Source of the DNA: Aureobasidium sp. EXF-3400
Taxonomy: Eukaryota > Ascomycota > Dothideomycetes > Dothideales > Saccotheciaceae
DNA: 64,000 nucleotides
Direction: 5' to 3'
Assembly: GCA_024195585.1 (NCBI GenBank)
Contig: SWBL01000098.1
Coordinates: forward strand, 62,001 to 126,000
Program-made: the position numbers and the translations under genes
Notes under the pieces: generated by a model
What the model saw: the letters and a program-made list of their open reading frames with translations, nothing else
The model's database searches: none
What the model was told of the DNA's origin: nothing
In this document: in pieces, positions 45,161 through 56,656 of the stretch
How positions within the stretch are numbered: the stretch's first letter is position 1
How the letters are laid out: each line of letters begins with the position of its first letter

Positions 45161-46714
45161 ATGATACGTACGAACACACTCTTTCGATCGCCTGGACTTG
45201 TTATCGTCACCCTCTCACTATTACCAAAATTCACTGCTGGAGCGGCGGCGTGTTTCTCCCAAAATTTTAGACCACTGCAACATACTCACGCATCAGTTTC
45301 AAGGCAGAGGTGCTACATGATGGATCCAGATCAAAACACCGCGAAAGCGCGGGCACAAGACGCAAAATATTACCAAACAAAGATCTTGCCCATAGATGCC
45401 ACGAAATTGGGTCGTTTCTCAGACAAAACCACTAATTCAGGAATGCCACTGGAGGATTGGGATCTAGAACTGGACACTACGACACAAGATGGACTCGACC
45501 TTCAACTAGCGGCCTCAAATCTCAAGTACTCGGATGTTCCAGTTGCATTTCCAACGGAGACGGTCTATGGTCTTGGTGCAGACGCAACTCGCAGCGCAGC
45601 AGTCAAGGGAATCTACAATGCCAAACAGAGACCATCCGACAATCCTCTGATTGTACATATAGCATCACTGAAGCAACTGAGACGGCTGCTGTCCAACTCT
45701 GACTCACCATCTGACATTGACCCTATCCCGCAAATATACCATTCACTCATCCAACGTTTCTGGCCAGGCCCAATCACAATCATTTTACCAGTGCCAGAGG
45801 ACTCGAAGCTGGCGCCTGAAGTCACGGCTGGATTACGCACATTTGGCGCAAGAATGCCACGAAATCTGCTTGCGCTGGCATTGATCAAGACTGCAGATGT
45901 ACCAGTAGCAGCACCATCAGCCAATGCTTCGACCAAACCGTCGCCTACAGCAGCCGAACACGTGCGATACGATCTAGACGGCCGTATTGAGTTCATCGTG
46001 GATGGTGGCCCATGCGACGTCGGCGTGGAGAGCACAGTAGTTGATGGTCTGAATTCACCTCCTGCGGTACTTAGACCAGGTGGCATTGGAATCGATCTGA
46101 TCAAAACAGTGCCTGGCTGGGAGAAAACAGTGATAGGCTACCACGACGTTTCTATGAAAGGAGATGCCGCGCCGAGAGCACCAGGTATGAAGTATCGACA
46201 TTATTCACCAAAAGCGCCTGTCATGTTGGTTGAATCCACCGGAGGCAAGCAACCCTCCGTCGCAGATCTGGCACGTCAACTCGGAGCAAATGGCAGTCTA
46301 GGTTTGGTCAGGACGAAAACCTGGAAGGGGCTGTTGGCAGGCGGAATACACGAGAGCGCCAAGGACGGGGTGGATGACGGACTGAGTCCAACGGAGTCGA
46401 CCCCGAGAAACGCAGACATCTCCGCCTCACCTCTTGAAGCAATGATTCGGGAAAGCGCTTATCAGCTCAAGCAACTGCACGCAGAAGAAGTCGCTCTGAA
46501 TGCTGCCGGCAGGAGTTTCACCGTGTGGGACATGTGCATAGGCCCAGACACGGCGAGTGTGGCGCGTGGCCTGTTTTCAGCATTGAGAGAACTGGACCGC
46601 AAGAATGTGGATGCAATCATTGTGGAAGGGATCAACGACGGAGAAGGCGACATTGCGGCGGCAGTCATGAATCGGCTGCGCAAAGCGGCCGAGGTCAAGC
46701 TCGAGCAGCTTTGA
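45161..46714 (+). CDS. SUA5: Threonylcarbamoyl-AMP synthase Sua5 (tRNA t6A37 formation)
   Basis: Single exon, 517 residues. Makes threonylcarbamoyl-AMP from Thr, bicarbonate and ATP for t6A at position 37 of ANN-decoding tRNAs. YrdC domain about 95-300: VPVAFPTETVYGLGADAT (PTE begins at 131), KQRPSDNPLIVHI near 155, FWPGPITIILP, AAPSANASTKPSPT and STVVDG. The C-terminal Sua5 domain runs from about residue 330 to the end, with the linker RAPGMKYRHYSPKAP before it. The first 52 residues have Arg/Lys and no acidic residue, like a mitochondrial presequence, and are followed by MM at 53-54. Initiation at both places would give mitochondrial and cytosolic forms, as known for Sua5 in yeast; here it is inference. 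Confidence 0.94.
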   Translation: MIRTNTLFRSPGLVIVTLSLLPKFTAGAAACFSQNFRPLQHTHASVSRQRCYMMDPDQNTAKARAQDAKYYQTKILPIDATKLGRFSDKTTNSGMPLEDWDLELDTTTQDGLDLQLAASNLKYSDVPVAFPTETVYGLGADATRSAAVKGIYNAKQRPSDNPLIVHIASLKQLRRLLSNSDSPSDIDPIPQIYHSLIQRFWPGPITIILPVPEDSKLAPEVTAGLRTFGARMPRNLLALALIKTADVPVAAPSANASTKPSPTAAEHVRYDLDGRIEFIVDGGPCDVGVESTVVDGLNSPPAVLRPGGIGIDLIKTVPGWEKTVIGYHDVSMKGDAAPRAPGMKYRHYSPKAPVMLVESTGGKQPSVADLARQLGANGSLGLVRTKTWKGLLAGGIHESAKDGVDDGLSPTESTPRNADISASPLEAMIRESAYQLKQLHAEEVALNAAGRSFTVWDMCIGPDTASVARGLFSALRELDRKNVDAIIVEGINDGEGDIAAAVMNRLRKAAEVKLEQL

Positions 46715-47793
46715 GAGGCGAGCGGCGGTGCTGGGTGCGACATCGAATTCACAAATCTCGCATGCTCCGGAATGGCCTCCGAATCGCAAACTGAAGTAAG
46801 TCGACGACTTCGCGCTAGCTTTCCGTCACGATCATCAACATAGTATTCTCCAAATTCCACGATTAGCCTATCTAACTCGTATCTATCTCTCAGTATCTTG
46901 TCGTCTGTGGTCTCAGCTGTATCGCCGTTGTTTGGACTGTTATGTTCGTTCCATACAACACACGTTAACTAAATCCAAGGAATTTTCTCCGTGTAGCACT
47001 GTAGAATGTGTTTGAACCTGACAAGACCCCAAAGATGATCGATAGCCTCAACGTCCGTTCTTTATGTGGGCATCCGGATGTTATATGGTGACAAGGAGTG
47101 CACTCCCCAACCCAAGTCGAGAAGAGTTAGTCGTAGGAAGAAGCCCATAGACAGTTTTGACATGATACTAAGTAGAATGCCATGATTCAACGGTTAACCG
47201 AGCCGCAGAATTGCAGTGCGCTCATCGCCGGTCGGCCATGCCCTTGTTGGGCCACGATTTTCGAGCGGCGGGTCCAAGTCCGCCGCTGTTTGGGCGTCGA
47301 CACACATCATTGCGTGGGGAACAATGAGAGCCTAGTCCCAGTGTCCGGCAGAGCAGTTTCCTCTTGCGCAGAGGATGATTATGGGTCGGAGATGGGACCG
47401 ACTTTTGTACTTCTGCATGTTGTTGCCGCCGAGCTCATCTAACCTGGCCCACTTGGCCGTCATTGCGTTCTGTTTTGTCCAGTTGTTGAGAACGAGTTTC
47501 GATTTACCAGATACACCAAACGAAGCGCATAGGCGAGAGTCGGTTCATATGGCAGTGTGCTTGCGGAGCAGATTCCAGCTGTTCTTATAGGAGTAGAGAG
47601 CATCGCCCAGGACCTGTTCGTGATCAAGAACGGTCGTTCGGGCCTGTCATCGTTACATGGGCAGGGACTAGCGTGCCTGGCGTCCTCATAAAGTAGTCAT
47701 TGTCCTTCTGGATCCTCTCGACGAAATCTTCCCCAGTCTGTCTTCTACACAGCCGCGTTCAACTGCATTCAAGTCTCGCACACCTCGACACAT
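46715..47793. other. Intergenic region
   Basis: About 1.1 kb with no recognisable frame or RNA gene; includes the SUA5 3' flank and the promoter of the pyroglutamyl-peptidase-like gene. Confidence 0.5.
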
Positions 47794-48753
47794 ATGCCGA
47801 CGACAATGACCAAACCCGTCTCTATCCTGGTCACAGGCTTCGGGGTAAGTGCAGTCCCTCTGCGTCAACGATTACAATGCCTTCGCCTTTAGCGTGTGAG
47901 CGATGAGACATTGGTGGCATGTCCGGCACGAGAGGTTGTCGGGGTAGCCAACTTCTCCGGACGAGCTTCAAGCGTCAAGGATGGCGAGCAAACATGACTG
48001 CTACCATTGAGATCGTCGCTGATATTCATCCCACTACAGCCCTTTGATGAAGCTGGACCCGGCAATCTGTCATATTCGGTCGTGACGACGTTGCCCAAAT
48101 TTCTGCCGGCTACTCGGTCAAGCCAGGTCCCCGTGCGCATCGTCGCTCACCCTTACGACATACCCGTGATATACAGCGAGGTTCATACACTTGTACCGCG
48201 CCTCTACGATGCCTACAGCCGTGAGGTCGACATTTGGCTGCATCTAGGCATGCGCCCTGGCCAAAACTCGTACTCGATCGAACTAGTCGGCCACAGTGAT
48301 GGCTTCGATGAGGAGAAGGACGTCACAGGCCAAACGATTTCCGCAGCCGAAAGCAACTCGTTCTTCCCGGACTGTCCGGCGCGCCTTGAAGGTACACTCG
48401 ACAACGAAGACATCTTTTCCCGTTGGCGCTCCAAGTTGCTCGACGCGCCAGAGGTCTCGCCGCAACTCGGTTCTGTACGCATCCGCAAAAGCACCGATCC
48501 AGGCCATTTCATCTGCGACTTCCTTTACTATTCAGTCCTCGCTGAACACTGGAGGAGAAAGAATGGTGTCGACGGTGGTCCGCGTCCGCCAGACTTGATG
48601 CCTGTCGCGTTTCTGAACGTCCCGACAGATAATACTGTAGAAGAACTGCGGAGAGCTAGACATGTCACCATGTGCCTCTTGCAAGCTCTAGCTGAGAGTT
48701 GGGCTTTGAAAAGAGACGGAATAGGGAACCATAACGGGGAGTCCGCGTCTTGA
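47794..48753 (+). CDS. Pyroglutamyl peptidase I-like protein (C15) lacking catalytic His
   Basis: Two exons, 47794-47844 and 48040-48753 (195-nt phase-0 intron); 254 residues. Splicing creates ILVTGFGPFDEAG, the start of the C15 fold. Pyroglutamyl peptidase I removes N-terminal pyroglutamate with a Glu-Cys-His triad. Glu is present (E98 in SIELVGHSDGF, aligned with the TLEKCGHNKGY segment of known enzymes). The Cys is present (C176 in GHFICDFLYY). The His of the closing FxHVP motif is Asn here (N210 in AFLNVPTDN; codon AAC, one base from CAC). This predicts an inactive or altered enzyme unless another His substitutes. The EELRRARHVTMCLLQ helix near the end is standard. Confidence 0.85.
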
Positions 48754-49662
48754 CCAGAGCTCGCCATCTGTGGGAGACAAAAGAGCATCAAGGCGACCAA
48801 CCAGATACCAGCAGGTCAGTTGGTGTGCTCAGCCATTCCGTGCGAACCAATGAACACTGCAGAGTAGTCTGTGATTGTGCGAGGGGCCGAATACGAGAAG
48901 ATGTTGGTGCATACCCGACTGTATCGCTCATGACTAGGGGTCGTGTCATCATCCATTGAAAGGGTCGATGTCGCAGTCTGTTTTTCCAAGGCACGTCAAT
49001 TCTCAAACATGAATCCAGGAGCCGAGAAGGTCGTAAGATGCTCGGGCGTGTTACCGTGAAGAAATCAGGCAGAGCGTTTGAAGAGACTAGGCGGATGGTT
49101 CTTCTGATCAAATAGACGACCGGTCGCTTCAGTTTTCGAGTATCGAATGCGCCCAGGCCTTCGCCTTGGTGTGCTGTTCATCCAAATTTACGGAGATGAC
49201 CTGGTAAATGAATTGATAAGCAAAATACCTGCATGCAGTAACAACATTGTACAGTCTCGATGCTTGGAAAGCTCTTGAACTTGATGCTCGCATGATTAGT
49301 CGTTGAGAACTAACACCAGCGACCTTTATACTTGCCTCAAAATCACCACAAGGTCATGACAACTGGAGTGCAGGAACGTGCATCATGACAAGAACTACTG
49401 ACAGGCGATTATCTAGGTCGCAGGGATGGGACAAGGGAAGAACGACGTTGCGGGATGAGACTCGTGGTTACCGAAAAGGAATAAACTGTCGCGGTGGCGG
49501 CCAACCCTCCGAAAAGCCAAGCACTAGAACTACCGAGACCCTCTCAAGACTGTCCGACACCAGACTGCAGCGGCACTGGCGCTCAGAGCTCTACACATGC
49601 GGAGAACTTTTTCGAGGGCAAACCCTCCCTGTCGTTGCACTTGGACAAACCAGGCTGAGTCG
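48754..49662. other. Intergenic region
   Basis: About 900 nt between convergent genes (C15-like plus, GNAT minus). No further gene recognised. Confidence 0.5.
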
Positions 49663-50389
49663 CTATCCACTTATCCGCTTTGCCGTCCTCAACATGCAAC
49701 AATGCGTGATTTTGGAAGGATGGCCATGATCACTGATGTCCAATGAGACTTCACCAACCTGATAGCGCTCTTCGTCAGCCCAAGCCCAGAGTCTGATAGA
49801 CAACAGTACTTACCTCGCTGAACCCATGTTTAGCATACAACGACCTGGCCATGACCGAAGACACGAGATATGCCGGTAGCTCTAGCTCGTCCGCTTTACG
49901 CAGCCCCCAGATCAAGCCTGCAGTTCCAGCTCCCTTGCGCTGAGCTGCTGGCAGCGTAGAGAGCACTCTCAATGCTGCATGCGCTTTCCCAGCCAATATC
50001 TCACGCTTATTCTTCATCGACGCAGCACGAAAATCGTTAATCATAGCATCGTTGATACCGGGGATGTGGCCCTGCTCCGCACGTTTTGCCTTCGCCCTAT
50101 CCTCCGTATCCAGTATTTCTTGAATGGTCACATCCTTGGTCTGATAGTACCAGCAAGCGACGGCTACAACGTCTTTGGTGTTGCTGTCGCGTATGAGGAT
50201 GTAAGAGGTGGAAGGATCTGACAGACCGTCGCGAGTGGTCTTGCGCATGTTTGCTTGTACAGAGTCTGTGAATCCATCGGGATAGATCAGCGACAACACG
50301 CTGTCTGCCGTTGAAGTCAAGGCTTCCCAGGACACTTTGATGTAAATGTCAATCTCATCCTCCTTCATAGGCGCTATTTCGAAAGACAT
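49663..50389 (-). CDS. GNAT-family N-acetyltransferase
   Basis: Two exons, 50389-49814 and 49758-49663, with a 55-nt phase-0 intron (branch point ggctgac); 223 residues. Without splicing the frame would end early at 49775 with YQTLGLG. Splicing replaces this with VGEVSLDISDHG and KITHCCMLR, which resemble the end of many fungal GNAT proteins (GEIEFDLSxxGG, HVxMxR). Acetyl-CoA binding is indicated by LPAAQRKGAGTAGLIWGLRKAD, with the QRKGAGT pyrophosphate loop, then AYLVSSVMARSLYAKHGF. The early IYPDGF segment and the insertion DTEDRAKAKRAEQGHIPG are typical of this subgroup. The substrate is unknown. Confidence 0.84.
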
Positions 50390-51951
50390 GCTCGCTGTTG
50401 TGACAGGGCCAATGTGTTTTCAGTCGAGGAAGGTTTGATCGTAGTATGTCAGGTTGTCTAGAGAAGCAAAAAGTCATCGACTATATGTCAAAGTCGGGCC
50501 TGCCAGAATGACTCCAAGAGTCGAAAATACCTACATGCGGTGTCCTGATGTGGCAGGTACAATAGCAGGTACAAGCACCATCACTTCGCAATGAGTCACC
50601 AAAGCTCTGAGCGCTATATAAGTGGTAAGATGATCACCACTGCATGCCGCGCGTTGTTCTGGCTCAAAAGCCATCTCCATTGGAAGCACGATCGACGGCT
50701 CCTGCCCTCTCAAAGCCTTCCTAGAGCGATCTGGGCATATGCCTTTATTTCTGTTAGAGCCTTTCCTCCTTCTACTTTCCACGTCAACTCGTTCGTTGAG
50801 ATAATGCCTCTCACAAGACATCTCGGTCATAGCAAACGTATTGGTTGATGATTGTAAATTCAGCTTTTGACACTTCAAGCCTGCACCTGGACCCTGAAAT
50901 GCTGACTCTTGACTCGTGAACAGTCTTGCTGCAGCGCTCGCCAAAAGCAGCCAGCCTCGATACTACTCATGTCACGGTCTCCAACGAACTGTTAAGCTTG
51001 AAAGCAGGATAGTCACTATCTGACACTCAGATCTTTGAGAGAGAGAGAGGAAGCAGTCATGGAGTTCGAGGAAGCTAAGAGCAGATAAGAAGTTGCCTAT
51101 TGCCGTCTTGTCCACTGCTTGTATGCGCCCTATCTCTTGGCAAAGCAAGCTGGCAACACTTGCAACGCCTTCACGTCGATGTCTTGCAAGCAGCATGGAT
51201 GGATGAGATACGTTATCTCGAGGATTCCATCGGGCAGTGCCGTCGCCAATGTCGATGATTGTCATACTGCACTTCTGTCGCTTATTGAGGACAAACGATT
51301 GGAAGATACACAAGCCAGCGACAGCGAGGCTTGAATTCACTTGGCATCGCAACGGGGTTTTCGCTCCATCAAACCTTGACTGAGAAAGAAGATCTCATTT
51401 ATCCGGGATCTCTGCGCGAACGTTTTTGTAGAAGTCAAGATGCCAGCATCATTTCACAAGTCTGCAGTCACAAGGACGTTTCAATCATGTCTCGAGCACT
51501 CCGACACGTCCCAGGAACTTGGTTTTCCTATCGCTGCCCCATCAAATATTCTCGCTAAACATGCACACTCTTTTTCGCGTTGAAGCTCCGTCCCTAAACT
51601 AAACCGATAAGAGCCGACGGAGCTCACCGCTATGACATCTAATTGGTCGTCCCACGGTCTGGGCAAAATTCTAGAAGCTGATAACGGCAGATCTCTCTTC
51701 GCGTTTCATAACGAGCTGCCAAATTCAGAGGTGCGACGGTGGCCTGGCGGGGTTCGCGAGGACGCACGCGCAAAAATAAAATATCCACGACGCCCTGCCA
51801 GTTTTGAAGTGTCGTGTGCTCAACTTCCTCTCTTCTTCCGACCTTCACACTTCCCTCTCGTCCCTTTCATTGACCCTTTCTCCCTCTGCCTTGTTGCAGT
51901 CGTTCTCCAGCCAACCAAATCCAGACCGGCTACTGACGAAGGAAAAGAATC
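50390..51951. other. Intergenic region with CT-rich leader
   Basis: About 1.56 kb. The last about 70 nt before the permease are pyrimidine-rich (see next entry); the remainder shows no convincing coding sequence. Confidence 0.5.
51826..51902 (+). promoter_or_regulatory. CT-rich promoter/leader tract of the permease gene
   Basis: A run dominated by C and T (CTTCCTCTCTTCTTCC, CTTTCTCCCTCTGCC) ends about 50 nt before the ATG at 51952. Such tracts often mark the core promoter or transcription start of well-expressed filamentous-fungal genes. Confidence 0.4.
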
Positions 51952-53566
51952 ATGGCAGAGTTCCACGACGAAGAGAAGGCCGGAAGGCTGTATCCTGACG
52001 AGAAGGATGTCAACGTTGATGTTGGCAGCGCTCAGGGTTCTACCGAGCTTGTCAATGAGGTGCCAGTCCAAAGTGGTGGTATTCTCGGCACGCTTTGTGG
52101 TTGGGAAGCTACCCTGGATCGCAAGCTGGGCATTGAGTCTCAGGCTATTCGACGCAAGTTGCCCGAGGAGAAGGTGCCTCAGAAGTGGCACAACCAGGCA
52201 GTCATGGCTCTTTTGTGGAGTGGTGGTATCATGAACCTGTCTTGCATGTCGACCGGTTTCCTCGGCCCCAACTGGGGTCTCACACTCGGCCAGAGCATAT
52301 GCATCACCATCTTTGGTACCCTCTTGGGAGCCAGTGTCGCTGGTTGGTGTGCTACTCTCGGTCCCGGAACCGGTCTTCGTTCAATGTCCATCACTCGTTA
52401 CAGTTTCGGCTGGTATCCTACTAAGCTCATTGCTGTCCTCAACATCATCTCACAAGCTGGTTGGAGCGCCGTTGGCTGCATCACTGGTGGTATGTACACC
52501 GACTGATAACCAAAAGACAGATGCTGATCGTATAGGTCTCGCTCTTACTGCTGTATCTGATGGCAAGGTTTCGTCTGCTCTTGGTTGCGTCATCATCGCT
52601 CTTGGTAGCAGTGTCATCAACTTCTGCGGTCTCAAGGCTATCCTGTACTACGAGAAGTACGCCTGGTTCGTCTTCTTCATTGTCTTCATGATCATGTACG
52701 GTATGGCTGCTCCTCACGCCGTCAACACTCCCGGTACGGAACTCCACGGAGGTAACCTTGCTGGCAACGTCCTCTCCCTGCTTTCGGTCGTCTATGGCAG
52801 TTCCTGCTCTTGGGCCACCATTGCCGCCGACTACTACGTTCATTACCCTATCAACACTTCCAAGGTCAAGGTCTTCACTCTCTGCACCCTTGGTATCAGC
52901 ATTCCCACCTGCATTGGTATGGTCCTCGGATGCTGTGTTGGTTCTGCCATGCAAGTCAACACGGATTGGAGCGATGCATACAACGACGATGGTCTCGGCT
53001 ACCTGATTCAGAAGATGCTATTCCCTCAGGCTTTCGCCAAGTTCATCCTGGTCTTGCTTGTGCTCAGTGCCGTCGGCATGAACGCCCTCAATCTCTACTC
53101 ATGCGCCTTGTCGATTCAGCAATTCGCTCGCCCTTTGGCCAAGATTCCTCGCACCTTCTGGGTCCTCGTCGTCTTCGGTGCCGTCACCGCTATCGCCGTC
53201 GCTGGTCGTGATCACTTGCTCGAGTACCTGGAGAACTTCCTTTCACTGCTTGGTTACTGGGGTACTTCGTACTTCGTCATCGTTTTCCTCGAGCATTACT
53301 GGTTCCGTAAGGGTGACTTTGCCAACTACGATCTCGATGGCTGGAACACTCCTTCAAAACTGCCTATTGGTCTTGCTGGTCTAACTGCTTTCCTCATCGG
53401 TGTCGTTGGTTGGTGTCTCGGTATGGTCGAGACTTGGTTCACCGGTCCCCTCGCTAAACACATTGGTGAGAGCGGTGGTGATATCGCCAACGAGCTCACC
53501 TTTGCCTTCACCCTCCTCGCTTACATTCCCCTCCGCCATCTCGAGTACCGCTACTTCAAGAAATAA
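51952..53566 (+). CDS. FCY2: NCS1 purine/cytosine permease (Fcy2/FcyB type)
   Basis: Two exons, 51952-52489 and 52536-53566, joined by a 46-nt phase-1 intron; 522 residues. Proton symporter family for cytosine and purines at the plasma membrane, about 12 membrane segments. Diagnostic segments: ETLDRKLGIE-like WEATLDRKLGIESQ near 50, the MNLSCMSTGFLGPNWGLTLG helix 1 (from about 94), GLRSMSITRYSFGWYP, NIISQAGWSAVGCITGG at the splice site, SSCSWATIAADYYVHYP, and FLEHYWFRKGDFANYDLDGWN near the C-terminus. The N-terminal cytosolic tail (about 50 residues, Lys and acidic residues) is where family members are ubiquitinated for endocytosis. Codon bias to C-ending codons suggests fair expression. Cytosine versus purine preference cannot be read out. 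Confidence 0.92.
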
Positions 53567-55449
53567 GCGGCTCGGATGATGATTGGAACAACATGAAAAA
53601 TTCGATTCTAGAGGACGCCGTCGGACGAATAATCTGTATATACGCGATTTGCTTTTTTACTGTTTGCTTTGGTGGGAAAACAGGGGATGATTTTGGACCC
53701 GAGTTCCTTGATACCCAACTCAATCACTTTCAATAACCATCGATAAAGATGAATCCGTGATATACGTGTCCGTCATGCATTTGTCTGTATTGGATCTCGT
53801 TAGTTCTTCGTAACTACGTTATCCGTGTTAGACTGCGTGTGGTGCGTGTGTCGTGCGTTCAGTTGGTTTTGGTGTGATTTCGGGGATATCACTGCGCTCT
53901 GTTCGAACTCTGATCGCTCTTTCCTGCTCAACAACAGTTTCGAAGACGACCTTCTGGTTTCTTCGACCATCACGACCGGATCCGCAACACTCGCAAGATT
54001 TTACCAAAGCACCGATGACGTGGCTCCGAAAAGCGCCGGATATCTCCCTTGCAAATTCTTCACTCTTCTGGCAACCACGATCCCACGATCCATCCTAGCC
54101 TCGCAACATCCCTCGATATCGAGTATCTTTCGGATGTGTCGCCCAACGCCGTGATGCGCTGCACTTCAGGCGCGACAGTCTATTCTTCAACAGGTCAGTG
54201 ACTTCCATCTCCCATTCCCTCAAACATCACCCATTCCTGCGAAGGATTAAAACATTTTTAACCCCGAGTCTTTTCGATGAAGATCAAAAACGCAACACTC
54301 TAATTTTTTCATGACGCACACCCATCACTCTCTTCTTCCTGATCATACATGACTTGATCACAGGCTGACCAGAATGATTAGATGCGAATGTCAAGACTTG
54401 ATAAATATGACGTCTTGTCTATCCACACACTGTGGACACCATGACACACGTTTACGAACTGCGGATCTCTGCGGTGTTTCGCTCTGACTGCGTCGAAACA
54501 CAACACCTCTGCTCTTGCTCAAAATCCACATCTCACATCTTTCGCCAAGCCATATGTGTCAGCGCGCACGGCCTTGAATATCGGAAGCGAGAAAAACGCA
54601 CATCATAAGAAGACGAATTCTTCTCCTCTTTGAACGCATCAAGCAACCCTCTCTTCTGCGCATCCATCCTCTCTTTGGAGCCGGACGTGAAGATATGAGA
54701 TGATGCGCTCTTGGTTTTGGCAGCGGAATTATCTACCGCATCAATACATCCACCGTAAGTCTACCATCAACCTATGCACATCTTCACCTCTTCCCAACCT
54801 CTCAAATGATGAGACAACCAGCTGGCACCAGTCCTAGAAAGACTTGTACTCTTTTTGCTGCGGAATAGCTTTGCACGGGACTAGACTCCCTACTTCTGAT
54901 TTTCACCACCTCCAACACATTCATCAACCACTACAACTCAGGTTGAACATAGAGACTAACCTTTGTCTCAGATATTTTCAAGCATCTCACGATATCGACA
55001 ACACGCAAGACAGCATTGCGCAGCTGATCTTCGCCAACGTAGGCAACCACAGGTAGGTGGGCAAGTAACGAAGCTTCCCGTATCACAAAGCCGCAGATTC
55101 AACATCTTGCGGTCGCAATTAATGACAAAGGTCACTTGCATGTCAACAATACTCTCGTTGATCAAAGTGCGCAGAACAAAAGGTAGGTCATGTTCTTCAT
55201 TCCATACTTTCGATGTTGTATTTAGTCACAATGAACAAAACCGCTTTTACCGAAAACATATCTTGCTCCTTCTCTTCTTGTGTGTCTTTCATCATCATCA
55301 TCTCTCTTGCTTGAACATTTGTTTGAAAGAGCTTGGTTACACATCTCTTCATCTATACACACTCGATCTGTCGTCTCGTTAGCATATGCCTTGTGGAAGG
55401 GATGTTCACCATCCGACCTTGCAGGATAAAGTACGTCGACATGAGTGTT
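53567..55449. other. Intergenic region of 1.9 kb
   Basis: No convincing coding sequence, tRNA or repeat was found; the permease terminates here and a minus-strand gene ends at 55450. Stretches are T/C-rich. The frame at 53825-54154 is probably spurious. Confidence 0.5.
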
Positions 55450-56386
55450 TCATCTCTTGGTCTTCTTCTGACGCTTAGAGGGTGTGGGGAGCTCAGGCCA
55501 GTCCTTCTCAAACTTCTTGTCAAGGCGTTCGTCGTCATCATGTTTCTCGTACTCGAAGTCATCGTCATTCTCATCAGCGCGGTCGTAGACTTTATCCTCA
55601 AAAACATAGTCGTAATCGGTCATGCGACGGCGCTTACGGTTAGACACAAGCGAGAAAGGGTCCTTGAAGTCCTCTTCATCAGGCTTGGAACTGTCGTCGT
55701 GGACAAATTTTTCCTTGCCTTTGGCACGAGCGGACTTGACTTTGGTGTTGACAGCCTTGATAGAGGACTTTGCATTCTTGGTGAACTTTGTGGCAGCCTG
55801 TTTTCCCAAGCTCTGGGGGGTGGGGAAGGTTGCTGCGTTGTCCATTACAGCAGAGCGAGCACGATCGATGGTAGGGGTGCTTTGTTCATGGCGAGGGGTG
55901 ATGAGACCAGCGGCGGGTGGAACTCTGAACTTGCGAGGCCGGATACAGGTGTTGGGCTTCTTGATCTCATCATCGCTGTCGTCGTCGATGACGATAACGT
56001 CAGATAGAGCGGTGCCGGCTGAATCTCCCTTTGCAGAACCAAGAGTAGAGTCTTCGCCAGCACCAGAAGCAGAGCCAGGAATGGAAACAGAGCTTGAAGC
56101 AACACCATCGCCTATCCACTACTTCCGTGTCAGAAAATAGGTACAGAAGAAAGAAGACGAAACCAACCTTCTGCCATAGCTGCTCAATACGACGACCTAA
56201 GTCCTTGCCATCGACGGGAGCGGTACACAACTCAGAAGCTATAGATCGTTAGACTCTTTGCGAAAGAACAAGAGGTTTTAGAAACTACTTACGCCATTTC
56301 TCAATCGCCTTGTTAGCGAACGAAGGTGTAATCGTTACGTTATCAAGGACGACTAGCAGGAACTTGATGTCAGTGTTGGCTGCCAT
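55450..56386 (-). CDS. Unknown nuclear protein with SUMO-interacting-like motif
   Basis: Three exons: 56386-56293, 56238-56168 (71 nt) and 56118-55450; 277 residues. The N-terminal about 55 residues are a small helical domain (DIKFLLVVLDNVTITPSFAN, then GKDLGRRIEQLWQK) that vaguely resembles Myb/SANT-like short HTH domains of fungi. It is followed by a disordered region with a classic SUMO-interacting motif (VIVIDDDSDDE, 96-106), basic clusters (NRKRRRM and PSKRQKKTKR at the C-terminus, a nuclear signal) and a DDDFEYEKHDDDER acidic stretch. It faces a paralogue-like gene at 56657 head to head. Intron 1 is phase 1 right after a Trp codon and intron 2 is phase 0, as in the neighbour. No known family name. 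Confidence 0.78.
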
Positions 56387-56656
56387 CGTGCCGGCAGGTG
56401 TAGGTGTAAGATGAGTTGGAAAGAAGGAGAGATCTTTAGGTGTGAGAGTGTTGGAACAGCTGTTGCGGTCAGAGAGACAAAAAGTGAAATATCCATGGAT
56501 ATTTATCTTTCACTCACTTTGACCTCTACCAGATTTCCTGCTGCTACCGCCAGACTCTTCACTCTTCACTCGATCGCAATTTATGCGTCTACGAGTTTGC
56601 CTTACTCCTCTCCATTCTTTCTTCTTTCTATTACCTGTTCGTCTGTCCCGAAAATC

